Source of the DNA: an uncultured Muribaculaceae bacterium
GTDB lineage: Bacteria > Bacteroidota > Bacteroidia > Bacteroidales > Muribaculaceae
DNA: 64,000 nucleotides
NCBI GenBank assembly: GCA_910588065.1
Contig: CAJUPZ010000011.1
Span: forward strand, 1 to 64,000
Reading direction: 5' to 3'
Part shown: piece after piece, positions 30,120-39,498 of the stretch
Numbering within the stretch: the stretch's first letter is position 1
Layout: every line of letters starts with the position of its first letter
The notes under the pieces: generated by a model
The model's database searches: none
What the model saw: the letters and a program-made list of their open reading frames with translations, nothing else
What the model was told of the DNA's origin: nothing
Position numbers and translations under genes: made by a program

Positions 30120-32132
30120 TTACTTGCCGAGGGTGGAGTAGGTGTCTGAGTAGCGGAACATCTGCGGCAGGTAGTCCTCTGAGTAGCTGACCTTTATGTC
30201 GGTAATGTTGCCGGCGGCATCGGTCACCGGGGTGTAGACGGGGTTTACAAAGCCTTTGTAGGGTGCGATTGACAGGGTGGCGTAGCGGTCGAGAATCTCG
30301 CGATGGAGCTCGGGGTCAACTTTCACGCCGTATTTCTCAACGAGTGCGGCGCCGGCTTCGTAGTCGCCTTCGCTCTTGATGCGCTGGATTTCGGCGAGGA
30401 GCTGTCCGAAGAGGTTTCTGAGCGCGGGGTAGTCGTTGATTCTCACGTAAGTTTTGCCGTTTTTCTTCTCAAGTGCCACAACATTGTCTGCTGCGCCTTT
30501 TTCAAGCACCCATTCCGATATGAGCTTGCGGTTGCGCATGTGGGCTTCCTCAACATCTTTGCCGGGCTCGATGCGCATGAGCTGTGTCATGAGGCCGTTG
30601 AGGAGGTACTGGTAGTATTGCGGCTGATAAGCGTCGGGGTTGTCGATGAGGCCGAGCTCAACGAGCTTGGGGTCAGCGATGTAGTAGAGTGCGAAAAGGT
30701 CGGCACGGGCTTCCTCCAGGGTTGAACCGTGGGCTTTGAGGGCGTCGGGGTCAACACCTGGGAGCAGTTTGCCGGACGCATGGCCGAGGCATTCGTGCAG
30801 GTCGGTGTGGAGATTGTCGGTGATGAAGAGGTATTTGTCAAGCATCTGACGCACAGCGGGGTCGTCGACAAACTCCTCATTGAAGCCGTTGCCGTGGGCC
30901 GCTTCGTCGTAGGCCTGAGTGATGTTTTCAATAGTCACGCTCTTGGAGCCGTGTGCGGCGCGAATCCAGTTGGAGTTGGGCAGGTTGATGCCTATGGGTG
31001 TTGCGGGGTAAGCGTCGCCGGCGAGTATTGCCGCGGTGATTACCTTGGCAGTAACTCCCTTCACCTCATCTTTGCGGAAGCGGGGGTCGACGGGCGAATT
31101 TGACTCAAACCACTGGGCATTGCCGCTTATCACCTCAGTGCGGTGTGATGCCTCGAGGTTTTTGAAATTGACAATAGATTCCCATGCGCCTGTCATGCCG
31201 AGGGGGTCGTCATAGCTCTCGATGAATCCGTTTATGAAATCGACGCGCGAGTCGGTGTCGGCTGTCCAGAGGATGGAATAGTCGTCAAAGTCCTTCAGGT
31301 TGCCTGAGCGGTAGTATTGTATCAGTTTGTCGATAGCCGCGCGCTGGGCGTCGTTTTCGGCGAATGAAGATGCTTTTTCAAGCATTTCAACAATTTTTTC
31401 TATGGCCGGGGAGTAGAGGCCGCCAACTTTGTACTGCTGCTCTACTATATTTCCGGCTGCATCTTTGGTGACGCGGGTGTTGAGGCCGTACATCACCGGG
31501 GTTGTGTCAGTGGTGTCCTTTATCGCGGCGAAGTAGGCCTCGACTTCGGGCTGGGTCACTCCCTCGTAGAGGTTGTTGGCCGAGGTGAGTATCAGGTCCT
31601 GGCCTTCAGCCTGGTTCACCTTCTTGGCCATGAAGGAGGGGTCGAAGATTAGTTTGGTGAGAATGTCGGTATCGGCCGGTTTCCGGTCAGCGGGGAGTTT
31701 TGCAATCTGTGCTGCAAGAAATTCGCGTGAGAAAGCGGGAGTAAACTTGTCCATCGAATAGTGGTGATGGATGCCGTTGCCGAATTCCACCTGCTTGAGG
31801 TATGTCTCGAAAGCCTTGAACTGCGGGTCGTTTTTGTCGCCGGAGTAGTTTTTGTAGATGTTTTCGAGGAGAGATCTCATCTGCAGGTTGTACTTGTTGT
31901 TCTGATCCCAGAGGATGTCGCGGCCGTAAAGGGCGGCTTCTGTGAGGTAGTATACGAGCTTTTTCTGGTTGAGGGGCAGCTCCTCGAAGCCGGGCACTTT
32001 GTAACGGAGCACCTGGATGTCGGAGAAGCGGTCAACCACATAGTTGAAATCGTTTGAATCTTTAGCCATGGCAGCTGTTGGTGAGCCGATGATAGCCAGC
32101 GAGGCGGCGGCTCTGATTAGGATTGAGTTCAT
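30120..32132 (-). CDS. Dipeptidyl-peptidase III-like zinc metalloprotease (M49)
   Basis: A 670-residue protein with a signal peptide (residues 1–23, ending AMA). The M49 zinc motif HECLGH is at about residue 446 and the second zinc/catalytic motif EEARAD at about residue 475, matching the HExxGH and EExRAE/D pattern of DPP III. It should remove dipeptides from peptide N-termini in the periplasm; the signal peptide has no lipobox. It is the last gene of a minus-strand operon, 4 bp after the methyltransferase, and ends at a strong terminator. Confidence 0.9.
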   Translation of the reverse strand: MNSILIRAAASLAIIGSPTAAMAKDSNDFNYVVDRFSDIQVLRYKVPGFEELPLNQKKLVYYLTEAALYGRDILWDQNNKYNLQMRSLLENIYKNYSGDKNDPQFKAFETYLKQVEFGNGIHHHYSMDKFTPAFSREFLAAQIAKLPADRKPADTDILTKLIFDPSFMAKKVNQAEGQDLILTSANNLYEGVTQPEVEAYFAAIKDTTDTTPVMYGLNTRVTKDAAGNIVEQQYKVGGLYSPAIEKIVEMLEKASSFAENDAQRAAIDKLIQYYRSGNLKDFDDYSILWTADTDSRVDFINGFIESYDDPLGMTGAWESIVNFKNLEASHRTEVISGNAQWFESNSPVDPRFRKDEVKGVTAKVITAAILAGDAYPATPIGINLPNSNWIRAAHGSKSVTIENITQAYDEAAHGNGFNEEFVDDPAVRQMLDKYLFITDNLHTDLHECLGHASGKLLPGVDPDALKAHGSTLEEARADLFALYYIADPKLVELGLIDNPDAYQPQYYQYLLNGLMTQLMRIEPGKDVEEAHMRNRKLISEWVLEKGAADNVVALEKKNGKTYVRINDYPALRNLFGQLLAEIQRIKSEGDYEAGAALVEKYGVKVDPELHREILDRYATLSIAPYKGFVNPVYTPVTDAAGNITDIKVSYSEDYLPQMFRYSDTYSTLGK

Positions 32133-32136
32133 GCGG

Positions 32137-33318
32137 TTATTCTATATATAATATGAGTCCCTTGAGGTATTCGCCTTCGGGGTGGTATATGTTCACGGGG
32201 TGGTCGGCGGGCTGGGTGAGCTGATGCAGTATGCGCACCTTTCTGCCGGTCTGGGCGCAGGCCGAGAACACCGCAAGCCTGAACTGCTCTTTGGATATGG
32301 CCTGTGAGCATGAGAATGTGAACAGGATGCCTCCGGGAGCTATCTTTTCGATTGCTTTGGCGTTGAGGCGCTGATAGCCGCGCAGTGCGTTGCGTATCGC
32401 AGAGCGGTGTTTGGCAAAAGCCGGCGGGTCGAGGACAATGAGGTCGAATTCGCCCGGCTTCATGGCTGTGAGATATTTGAACGCATCTTCGGCTACAGCC
32501 GAGTGGCGGTTGTCGCCGGGAAAGTTCAGCTCAATGTTGGCGTTTGTGAGGCTGATGGCCTTTTCAGAGCTGTCTACCGAAACTACTCTCTTTGCGGCGC
32601 CACGCATGGCGTAGACCGAGAAGCCCCCGGTGTAGCAGAACATATTGAGCACATTGCGTCCGGGGCTGAAGCGCTCGAGCAGCGAGCGGTTGTCGCGCTG
32701 GTCCACAAAAAATCCTGTTTTCTGTCCCCTCAGCCAGTCTACTCTGAATTTGAGTCCGTTCTCAATAGCCACATCGGTAGTGAAGCCGCCGATGATATAT
32801 TGGTTCACGGGGTCGAGGCTCGCCTTGAACGGCAGGGTTGTCTCAGACTTGTAATACACATTTTTCACGCGCCCGTTGTCCAGCGAGGTGAGGGCTTCGG
32901 CGATAGTGTTGCGGGCAAAGTGCATGCCGGGGGAGTGGGCCTGCATCACAGCGGTGTCGCCGTAGATGTCAACCACGAGTCCGGGCAGGAAATCGCCCTC
33001 GCCGTGCACCAGACGGAATGCGCTGCCGTTTCCGGTGAGGCCGAGCGAGCGGCGCAGCTCCCAGGCGTGGCTCAGCCGCGTGGTGTAGAAATCGCTGTCA
33101 ATCACGGTGTCGTCCGCGGCAAGCATTCTCACTGCTATGCTGCCGATCTGGTAGTGGCCTGTTCCCAGCAGATTGCCGCTGTGTGATTCCACTCTCACAA
33201 CATCCCCCTCCTCGATATCCTCAGGCAGGGTCTCTATCGCCCCCGAGAACACCCAGGGGTGGAATCGCTCGAGTGATTCCTCTTTGCCTTTGCGCAGGCG
33301 TATTGTTTTGTAGCTCAT
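32137..33318 (-). CDS. RlmI-like rRNA (cytosine-C5) methyltransferase
   Basis: A 393-residue protein. An N-terminal PUA domain (RFHPWVFSGAIETLPEDIEEGDVV) precedes the EEHEE-like segment and the SAM-dependent methyltransferase fold (VLNMFCYTGGFSVYAMRGAA, LIVLDPPAFAKHR, FTFSCSQAIS). LRGQKTGFFVDQRDNR is a hallmark of the RlmI/YccW family, which makes m5C1962 in E. coli 23S rRNA; the exact target here is inferred. It lies 9 bp after rseP. Confidence 0.88.
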   Translation of the reverse strand: MSYKTIRLRKGKEESLERFHPWVFSGAIETLPEDIEEGDVVRVESHSGNLLGTGHYQIGSIAVRMLAADDTVIDSDFYTTRLSHAWELRRSLGLTGNGSAFRLVHGEGDFLPGLVVDIYGDTAVMQAHSPGMHFARNTIAEALTSLDNGRVKNVYYKSETTLPFKASLDPVNQYIIGGFTTDVAIENGLKFRVDWLRGQKTGFFVDQRDNRSLLERFSPGRNVLNMFCYTGGFSVYAMRGAAKRVVSVDSSEKAISLTNANIELNFPGDNRHSAVAEDAFKYLTAMKPGEFDLIVLDPPAFAKHRSAIRNALRGYQRLNAKAIEKIAPGGILFTFSCSQAISKEQFRLAVFSACAQTGRKVRILHQLTQPADHPVNIYHPEGEYLKGLILYIE

Positions 33319-33327
33319 AGTGTTCGG

Positions 33328-34695
33328 TTATTTGAATACGGCTCTGAAGATGTCCATGCCGTTGGCGTAGACAAGCAGCAGAAGAAGGAATGCCATGCCG
33401 GCGTACTGGGCATATTCCATCACCTTTTCGCTGGGTTTACGGCGGGTGATGACCTCATAGAGGAGAAACATCACATGGCCGCCGTCGAGCCCCGGTATCG
33501 GAATTATGTTCATGAAGGCTAGCGCCACAGACAGAAAAGCGGTTATCTGCCAGAAGCTGTACCAGTTCCATTTTTCAGGAAACATATTGCCGATTGCTCC
33601 GAAGCCGCCTATGCTCTTGGCTCCGTCCGAGGTGAACACATATTTCATCGAGCCGACATAGTTGCTCAAAGTGCCGGTGCCTATTTTCCATCCCTGGGGC
33701 ACAGACTCGAAGATGTTGTAGCGCACTGTGACAGTGGGGTAGATATCGGTCAGGGGCATCAGCTGGAATCCGAGTTTGCCTGTGGATGAAGGTGTTACGT
33801 CAAGCACAATCGGCTTGCCGTTGCGCTCCACTGTCACCTTGCTCTCCTTGCCGGCGTTGTCGAGCAACGCTTGGGTCAGCTCTGTGAATGCCGGGGTGGG
33901 GGTGTCGTTGACGGCAACGATGCGGTCACCTTCCTTCATGCCGGCTTTGTCGGCGGGGTCGCCGGGCTGCAGACGGCCGATGAACACCGGCACGCGGTAG
34001 TACATGAATCCCTGGCTGTCATTGAGTTTCAGAATAAAGTCGGAAGGTATTGCTATGCTCACAGTGTCAGTGTGGTTGCGGAGCACCTTGACCTCGGAGG
34101 CTGCCGCGATATGGTACATATAGTCACCCTTCGAGGCGTCGATTTTCTCACCGTCGGCGGTGAGGGGTATGTCGCCGTCGCGGAAGCCCACCTCCTTGGC
34201 GGCGTCAACAAACTCCATGCCCTCGTATGCCTGGTCGAGAGGAATATACTTGTTGCCCCAGTGCCAGGCTATGCCCGCATAGATGACAATGGCGAGGATA
34301 AAGTTGAAAATCACACCGCCGAGCATCACCAGCAGGCGTTTGTAAGCCTCCTTGGAGCGGAATTCCCAAGGCTGCGGCTCTTTTGCGAGCTGCTCTTTGT
34401 CCATGCTCTCGTCAATCATGCCGGCGATTTTGACATAGCCTCCGAGCGGCAGCCAGCCGATGCCATACTCGGTGTCGCGCCATGAGGCCTTTTCGTTGCC
34501 GTCTTTGTCATATTCTATCTTCTTTTTCTTCGGTTTCCATTTTGCTATCGAAAACCAGGGATTGAAAAACAGATAGAATTTTTCAACTTTTATGCCGAAG
34601 GCGCGGGCAATTATGTAATGGCCGAACTCATGGATGATAACCAGGAATGCCAGAGCAACCACAAGCTGGGCGGCTTTTATGAGAAATGTTTCCAT
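33328..34695 (-). CDS. rseP: Site-2 intramembrane metalloprotease RseP
   Basis: A 455-residue membrane protease. The zinc motif HEFGH lies in the first helix (about residues 22–26), GWLPLGGYVKIAGM follows, one or two PDZ-like domains occupy the middle (GDPADKAGMKEGDRIVAVND), and the second zinc ligand is in IPIPGLDGGHVMF near the C-terminus. RseP cleaves anti-sigma factors and signal peptides within the membrane. It sits 9 bp after dxr, a pairing common in bacteria. A candidate substrate is the anti-sigma-like protein at 12596 (inference). Confidence 0.95.
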   Translation of the reverse strand: METFLIKAAQLVVALAFLVIIHEFGHYIIARAFGIKVEKFYLFFNPWFSIAKWKPKKKKIEYDKDGNEKASWRDTEYGIGWLPLGGYVKIAGMIDESMDKEQLAKEPQPWEFRSKEAYKRLLVMLGGVIFNFILAIVIYAGIAWHWGNKYIPLDQAYEGMEFVDAAKEVGFRDGDIPLTADGEKIDASKGDYMYHIAAASEVKVLRNHTDTVSIAIPSDFILKLNDSQGFMYYRVPVFIGRLQPGDPADKAGMKEGDRIVAVNDTPTPAFTELTQALLDNAGKESKVTVERNGKPIVLDVTPSSTGKLGFQLMPLTDIYPTVTVRYNIFESVPQGWKIGTGTLSNYVGSMKYVFTSDGAKSIGGFGAIGNMFPEKWNWYSFWQITAFLSVALAFMNIIPIPGLDGGHVMFLLYEVITRRKPSEKVMEYAQYAGMAFLLLLLVYANGMDIFRAVFK

Positions 34696-34704
34696 AAACA
34701 GTTT

Positions 34705-35868
34705 TTAGATTAGCGATTTGATGGCCTCGGCAGCCTTGGCTCGCGCCTCGGTGTTGACGGCCACATAGTCATTATAAGTAGGCTTGGCCACGAAAGATGT
34801 TGTGCCAAGAGTGGATTCGATGACGCGGTATATGTCGAGGAAGCGGATTTGCCCGGCGAGGAAACTGGCCACGGCAACTTCGTTGGCGGCGTTGACAGTG
34901 CAGGCGGTTGTGCCACCTTCGGCGAGCGAGCGGTAAGCCAGATTGAGGCAGGGGAAGCGGCCGGTATCCGGCTTCTCGAAAGTTAGGGTGGCGTAGTCGG
35001 CCACATTCAGCCGGCGCTCCGGCGCATCAATGCGTGTGGCATCGCCGAGGGCGTAGCGTATCGGCAGGTGCATGTCCGGAATGCCGAGTTGGGCTTTCAC
35101 GGCGCCATCGCGAAACTGCACCATCGAGTGGACAATGCTCTGGGGGTGCACCACAGCCTCTATTCTTTCGGCGGGTATGCCGAAGAGCCAGCGGGCCTCG
35201 ATGATTTCAAAGGCTTTGTTGAGCATGGTGGCGGAGTCGATGGTGATTTTGTTGCCCATATTCCAGTTGGGATGGGCGAGGGCATCGGCAACTGTCACAT
35301 TCTCAAGTTCTTTGTCGGTGCGGGTGCGGAACGGGCCACCGGAGGCGGTGATGATAAGGCGGTCTATTGTGTCGGCATCCTCGCCAACAAGACACTGGTA
35401 TATGGCTGAATGCTCGGAGTCTACCGGCAGTACCGACGAGGTGGAGGTGCTGAGCAGCCGGGTTATTAGCTCGCCGGCCACAACAAGCGTCTCCTTGTTT
35501 GCAAGAGCTATGTCTTTGCCGGCGCGGATGGCGCGGATAGTGGGCTCGAGGCCGCTGTAGCCGACTGTGGCTGTCACAACGGTGGAGAATGACTCGATTT
35601 CCATGGCGTCCGCCAGAGCCGCGGCGCCGGAGGCGGTGGCTATGCCCAGCGGCTGCAGGGCTGCTTTTAGAGCCGGATATTTCGATTCGTCGGCAATAAC
35701 GGCGAGCTCCGGACGATGGGTGCGGGCCTGCTCGATGAGCCGGTCGACATTGCTGCCGGCGGCAAGCACGCTCACCCCGAACCGGTCGGGCCGTTGCGAC
35801 ACAATTTCCAGTGTCTGGGTGCCTATTGAGCCGGTGCTGCCTATTACTGCGATATATTTTTTTTGCAT
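34705..35868 (-). CDS. dxr: 1-deoxy-D-xylulose-5-phosphate reductoisomerase
   Basis: A 387-residue enzyme that converts DXP to MEP with NADPH, the second step of the MEP isoprenoid pathway. The N-terminal NADPH fold has GSTGSIGTQTLE, the central region has ALANKETLVVAGE, and the metal/substrate site includes VDSEHSAIYQC and TASGGPFRTR. Length is normal. It leads the operon dxr–rseP–methyltransferase–DPP III with gaps of 4–9 bp. Confidence 0.96.
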   Translation of the reverse strand: MQKKYIAVIGSTGSIGTQTLEIVSQRPDRFGVSVLAAGSNVDRLIEQARTHRPELAVIADESKYPALKAALQPLGIATASGAAALADAMEIESFSTVVTATVGYSGLEPTIRAIRAGKDIALANKETLVVAGELITRLLSTSTSSVLPVDSEHSAIYQCLVGEDADTIDRLIITASGGPFRTRTDKELENVTVADALAHPNWNMGNKITIDSATMLNKAFEIIEARWLFGIPAERIEAVVHPQSIVHSMVQFRDGAVKAQLGIPDMHLPIRYALGDATRIDAPERRLNVADYATLTFEKPDTGRFPCLNLAYRSLAEGGTTACTVNAANEVAVASFLAGQIRFLDIYRVIESTLGTTSFVAKPTYNDYVAVNTEARAKAAEAIKSLI

Positions 35869-35899
35869 TGTGCTTGAGGGGGCTTCTATTAATAAGGTG

Positions 35900-35907
35900 C
35901 AAAGTTA
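35900..35907 (-). promoter_or_regulatory. -7 element upstream of dxr
   Basis: TAACTTTG on the minus strand matches TAnnTTTG, 32 bp before the dxr start. An imperfect TTTTTCG lies about 22 nt upstream. The divergent OmpA-like gene starts 190 bp to the right. Confidence 0.5.
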
Positions 35908-36012
35908 GTCAGAAAACTCCAATTTGCCCGAAAAATAGAGCAAAAACAAAAAAAGTTTGTGCAAAGCCCGAACAAAAAAACGTGAGGCAATGTTATTAAA
36001 TCAAAACGACGC

Positions 36013-36046
36013 CCACGGACGGGTTATCAAGGTTTTTCCACCGTGG
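36013..36046 (+). other. Inverted repeat in the ompA-like leader
   Basis: CCACGG (36013–36018) pairs with CCGTGG (36041–36046) around a 22-nt loop with a T5 run. It lies in the untranslated leader about 50 bp before the OmpA-family start and could be an mRNA 5' stem or a protein site. I could not find a convincing promoter for this gene. Confidence 0.35.
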
Positions 36047-36097
36047 CACGTCAGAAGAGTAATTAAAATTAAAGTTTCATTAAAATTTACGAGAGAA

Positions 36098-37294
36098 ATG
36101 AAAAAGAATCTTCTTTTCGCAATCGCAGGATGCGGCGCAATGCTGCTTTCGGCAAACACAGCTAAGGCTCAGGAAACGGTTGTTGTTGAAGAAACTGTTG
36201 TCACTGAAGTTCCTGTTGAGTGCAAAACTCAGTACAGCACCTCCTGGAAAGATAACTGGTTCATCCAGTTAGGCGCCGGTATCCAGATCCCCTATGTGGA
36301 CCACTACCTCAACACCGGCAAGGACAAACGTCACATCACCGCCCTCTACAACGTAGGCTTCGGCCACTGGTTCAGCCCCTACCTCGGATTCCGCATCACA
36401 GGCTACTACGGCAAGATGCACCTCGACTGGGCCAAGACCTCAAGCGCAAACATGGCCAATGCCAATGCGGACCTCATGTGGGATATGTTCAACTCAATCG
36501 CCGGTCCTAAAGCCGACCGCGTGTTCAGCATCATTCCCTTCGTAGGTGTCGGCGGTACTTACACCTGGGGCTTTGACCCCACCTACGCCGCAATCCCCGA
36601 CGGCGACGGCCACCGCAAAACCAAAGAATGGACCCTCCCCGTGTCCGCCGGTATCCAGCTCCGTCTGCGCCTCTGCAAATATGTTGACTTCTTCGCTGAA
36701 GGTCGTGTGAACTTCTATGGCGACAACTTCAACAATGTAGCCTCCGGCGATCCTATCGAAGCAAACGTCAATGTATATGGTGGTTTCCTCTTTAACATCG
36801 GCGGCCGCAAATACAACGCTTACAATCCCTGCGAATATCTCGGATACATCAACAACCTCAACAATCAGGTTAATAACCTCCGTGGCGAACTCGCTACAAC
36901 AGCAGCAGCTCTCGCAGCAGCAGAAGCTCAGCTCCCGTGCCCCGAAGTGGTTGCTCAGGAAGTGGTTGTACAGGCTCCCATGCTCACCTCAGTACGATTC
37001 AAAATCAACAGCGCTGTCATCACCGACGAAGAAATGGTTAACGTCTACAACGTAGCCGAATGGATGAAGGCCAACCCCAACGTGAATGTCCTCGTACAGG
37101 GCTACGCCGACAAAGACACCGGTACATCAGCTTACAACATGGAGCTCTCACAGCGTCGCGGTCAGGCAGTTGTTGACGCCCTCGTTAACTACGGCATCGA
37201 TTCTTCCCGCCTCACCATCCAGGCAAACGGCAGCGATGTTCAGCCCTACGACGAAAACAACTGGAACCGTATCGTAATCTTCACTCAGCCCTAA
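36098..37294 (+). CDS. OmpA-family outer-membrane protein
   Basis: A 398-residue protein from MKKNLLFAIAGCGAMLL, with a signal peptide ending KAQ (about residue 24). The N-terminal half (about 45–250) is a beta-barrel with alternating aromatic strands. A helical linker (INNLNNQVNNLRGEL plus an Ala-rich segment) leads to a C-terminal OmpA domain (NVLVQGYADKDTGTSAYNME, SQRRGQAVVDAL) that binds peptidoglycan. The frame extends upstream to 35957, but only the ATG at 36098 gives a signal peptide. Codon use resembles the ribosomal genes, suggesting high expression. Confidence 0.93.
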   Translation: MKKNLLFAIAGCGAMLLSANTAKAQETVVVEETVVTEVPVECKTQYSTSWKDNWFIQLGAGIQIPYVDHYLNTGKDKRHITALYNVGFGHWFSPYLGFRITGYYGKMHLDWAKTSSANMANANADLMWDMFNSIAGPKADRVFSIIPFVGVGGTYTWGFDPTYAAIPDGDGHRKTKEWTLPVSAGIQLRLRLCKYVDFFAEGRVNFYGDNFNNVASGDPIEANVNVYGGFLFNIGGRKYNAYNPCEYLGYINNLNNQVNNLRGELATTAAALAAAEAQLPCPEVVAQEVVVQAPMLTSVRFKINSAVITDEEMVNVYNVAEWMKANPNVNVLVQGYADKDTGTSAYNMELSQRRGQAVVDALVNYGIDSSRLTIQANGSDVQPYDENNWNRIVIFTQP

Positions 37295-37356
37295 GCGCGG
37301 AGTGTCCCCCGAAAAAACGAGAAATCTCGTAAGAATTATTAAATAAGTGACACCCG

Positions 37357-37392
37357 GAGTCCCCGTCAGTGATGGCGGGGACTCTTTTTTTT
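37357..37392 (+). terminator. Intrinsic terminator after the OmpA-family gene
   Basis: A 9-bp perfect stem (37357–37365 with 37376–37384), 10-nt loop and eight T. Confidence 0.9.
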
Positions 37393-37414
37393 ACTTTTTT
37401 AGGCCGCTGAACGC

Positions 37415-37444
37415 TTGATATTCCATATATTTGGCGTAAATTTG
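37415..37444 (+). promoter_or_regulatory. Promoter of the phospho-sugar mutase gene
   Basis: TTG at 37415–37417, a 19-nt spacer and TAAATTTG at 37437–37444 match the Bacteroidetes consensus. A second -7 match, TATATTTG, is at 37426–37433. The ATG follows at 37485. Confidence 0.6.
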
Positions 37445-37484
37445 TCACATACCACAAATCTGACATCATTTTAAACTTTCATAT

Positions 37485-39239
37485 ATGGAAAATAACAAGG
37501 AACTGCTTGACGCAGTAGAGGCGAAAGCCAAGGTGTGGCTCGGTCAGGGCTACGATGAGCATACACGCGCGGAAGTGAAGCGGATGCTCGATGCAGACGA
37601 CAAAACCGAGCTTATCGAAGCCTTCTACAAGGACCTCGAATTCGGCACCGGCGGCCTCCGAGGCATAATGGGCGTGGGCTCAAACCGTATGAACATTTAC
37701 ACCGTTGGCGCCGCCACACAGGGTCTTGCCAACTATCTCAAGGAAGCGTTTGCCGACCTGCCCGAAATATCTGTGGCTGTTGGTCATGACGTGCGAAACA
37801 ACAGCCGTCTTTTCGCCGAGATAGTGGCCGACGTGTTCTCGGCAAACGGCATCAAGGTGTATCTCTTCGACAGCTTCCGCCCCACTCCGGAGCTCTCCTT
37901 CGCCATCCGTCACCTCGGCTGCCAGAGCGGCGTAAACATCACCGCTTCCCACAACCCCAAAGAGTACAACGGCTATAAGGCATACTGGGCAGACGGAGCG
38001 CAGATAATCGCACCCCACGACACCAATATCATCAACCATGTTGGCCTCATCAAAGGCGTTGAGGAAATCAAATTCCAGGGCGACAAATCCAGGATAACAA
38101 TCATCGGCAAGGAGGTGGACGACGCTTTCCTCGCCGCCATCAAGGGCCTGCAGCTCAGCCCCGAGGCTGTGCAGCGCAACGCCGATATGAAGATTGTCTA
38201 CACCCCAATCCACGGCACCGGTGTCAATCTCATCCCCGAATCGCTCGCCAACTACGGCTTTAAAAACATCATACATGTGCCCGAGCAGGATATTACCGAC
38301 GGCAACTTCCCCACAGTGGCTTCGCCCAACCCTGAGGTGCCCTCGGCAATGGCAATGGCAATCGCAAAGGCCAAGGAGGTGGGTGCCGACCTTGTTATGG
38401 CTTCCGACCCCGATGCTGACCGTGTGGGCGCGGTGACACGCAACGCCGCAGGTGAATATGTGCTCCTCAACGGCAACCAGATTGTGATGATTCTCCTCAA
38501 CTACATCATGACACGCAACGCCGAGCTCGGACGCCTCACCGGCAACGAGTACATAGTGAAGACTATCGTTACCACCGAGACAATCAAGAGCATCGCCGAC
38601 AAAAACAATATCCGCATGTTTGACTGCTACACCGGCTTCAAATGGATTGCTGCTGTGATCCGCGACCATGAGGGCACAGCCCGCTATCTCGGTGGCGGTG
38701 AGGAGAGCTACGGCTTCCTCGCTGAGGATTTTGCCCGCGATAAAGATGCTGTCTCTGCTGTGTCGCTCCTCGCCGAGGCTGCAGCATGGGCCAAGGAAAA
38801 GGGTCTCAACTTCATGCAGATGCTTCAGGATATCTACATCAAGTACGGTTTCTCGCGCGAAGCCGGTATATCGCTGGTGCGTCAGGGCAAGAAAGGCGCC
38901 GAGGAGATTCAGCAGATTATGAAAAACTACCGCTCGAATCCCCCCAAAACAATCGGCGGCAGCACAGTCACCCTCATCAAGGATTACGACACGCTCAGCA
39001 TGGTGAACCCGGTTGCAGGCACCACCGAGAAGCTTGATATGCCCGTAACCTCAAATGTGCTCCAGTACTTCACCGAGGATGGCACCAAGATTTCGGTGCG
39101 CCCCTCAGGCACAGAACCCAAAATCAAATTCTACGTGGAAGTGCGCGGCAAAATGACCACTGCAGCCGATTACGATGCAGCCACTGCGGCCGCCGACGCA
39201 AAAATCGAGGTTATAAAGAAAGACCTCGGTATCGACTGA
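37485..39239 (+). CDS. Phospho-sugar mutase (phosphoglucomutase/phosphomannomutase family)
   Basis: A 584-residue alpha-D-phosphohexomutase. The phosphoserine loop is TASHNPKEYNGYK (Ser at about residue 150), the Mg2+ loop is ASDPDADRVGA (about 305), the sugar-binding loop is GGGEESYGF (about 405), and the phosphate-binding loop is RPSGTEPKIKFY near the C-terminus. It interconverts hexose 1- and 6-phosphates. The length fits the phosphoglucomutase/PMM type of Firmicutes and Bacteroidetes; substrate preference cannot be fixed. Flanked by terminators, it is monocistronic. Confidence 0.93.
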   Translation: MENNKELLDAVEAKAKVWLGQGYDEHTRAEVKRMLDADDKTELIEAFYKDLEFGTGGLRGIMGVGSNRMNIYTVGAATQGLANYLKEAFADLPEISVAVGHDVRNNSRLFAEIVADVFSANGIKVYLFDSFRPTPELSFAIRHLGCQSGVNITASHNPKEYNGYKAYWADGAQIIAPHDTNIINHVGLIKGVEEIKFQGDKSRITIIGKEVDDAFLAAIKGLQLSPEAVQRNADMKIVYTPIHGTGVNLIPESLANYGFKNIIHVPEQDITDGNFPTVASPNPEVPSAMAMAIAKAKEVGADLVMASDPDADRVGAVTRNAAGEYVLLNGNQIVMILLNYIMTRNAELGRLTGNEYIVKTIVTTETIKSIADKNNIRMFDCYTGFKWIAAVIRDHEGTARYLGGGEESYGFLAEDFARDKDAVSAVSLLAEAAAWAKEKGLNFMQMLQDIYIKYGFSREAGISLVRQGKKGAEEIQQIMKNYRSNPPKTIGGSTVTLIKDYDTLSMVNPVAGTTEKLDMPVTSNVLQYFTEDGTKISVRPSGTEPKIKFYVEVRGKMTTAADYDAATAAADAKIEVIKKDLGID

Positions 39240-39265
39240 TCCCCATATCCGTAATATACAAGGCA

Positions 39266-39301
39266 ATATCGCCCGGCAAAACGCCGGGCGATATTTTTTT
39301 T
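39266..39301 (+). terminator. Intrinsic terminator after the mutase gene
   Basis: A 12-bp perfect stem (39266–39277 with 39283–39294), 5-nt loop, and a T-run. Confidence 0.92.
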
Positions 39302-39421
39302 CGGTCCGCCCGGCAGGGCGGCGCGGTGTTGTCGTCCATGCTCCGGTTCATATACATTGGTATATTTGGCAAAATAATGTAGATAATTTGGGAAAAATAG
39401 GGGTTGTTGGCGATTATTTGC

Positions 39422-39429
39422 TAATTTTG
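39422..39429 (+). promoter_or_regulatory. -7 element of the pilus operon promoter
   Basis: TAATTTTG, a full TAnnTTTG match, 70 bp before the first pilus gene. The TTG nearest the -33 position (39404–39406) is about 15 nt away, short of the usual spacing. Another match, TATATTTG, is at 39361–39368. A small hairpin TCGGC/GCCGA follows at 39450–39465. No long inverted repeats that would mark an invertible promoter were seen. Confidence 0.45.
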
Positions 39430-39498
39430 CGTGAATAAACAACTGAATGTCGGCTCTTATGCCGAACTTACCATAACATTTCCGGACCAAGAGCGTTA

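Noticed and set aside
35957..36097. Extension of the OmpA-family gene upstream of 36098
   Set aside because: The extra 47 residues are basic and low-complexity, and only the ATG at 36098 starts a signal peptide.
39302..39498. An invertible (phase-variable) promoter for the pilus operon
   Set aside because: No long inverted repeats flank the -7 elements; only a 5-bp hairpin was seen, and no invertase gene is nearby.
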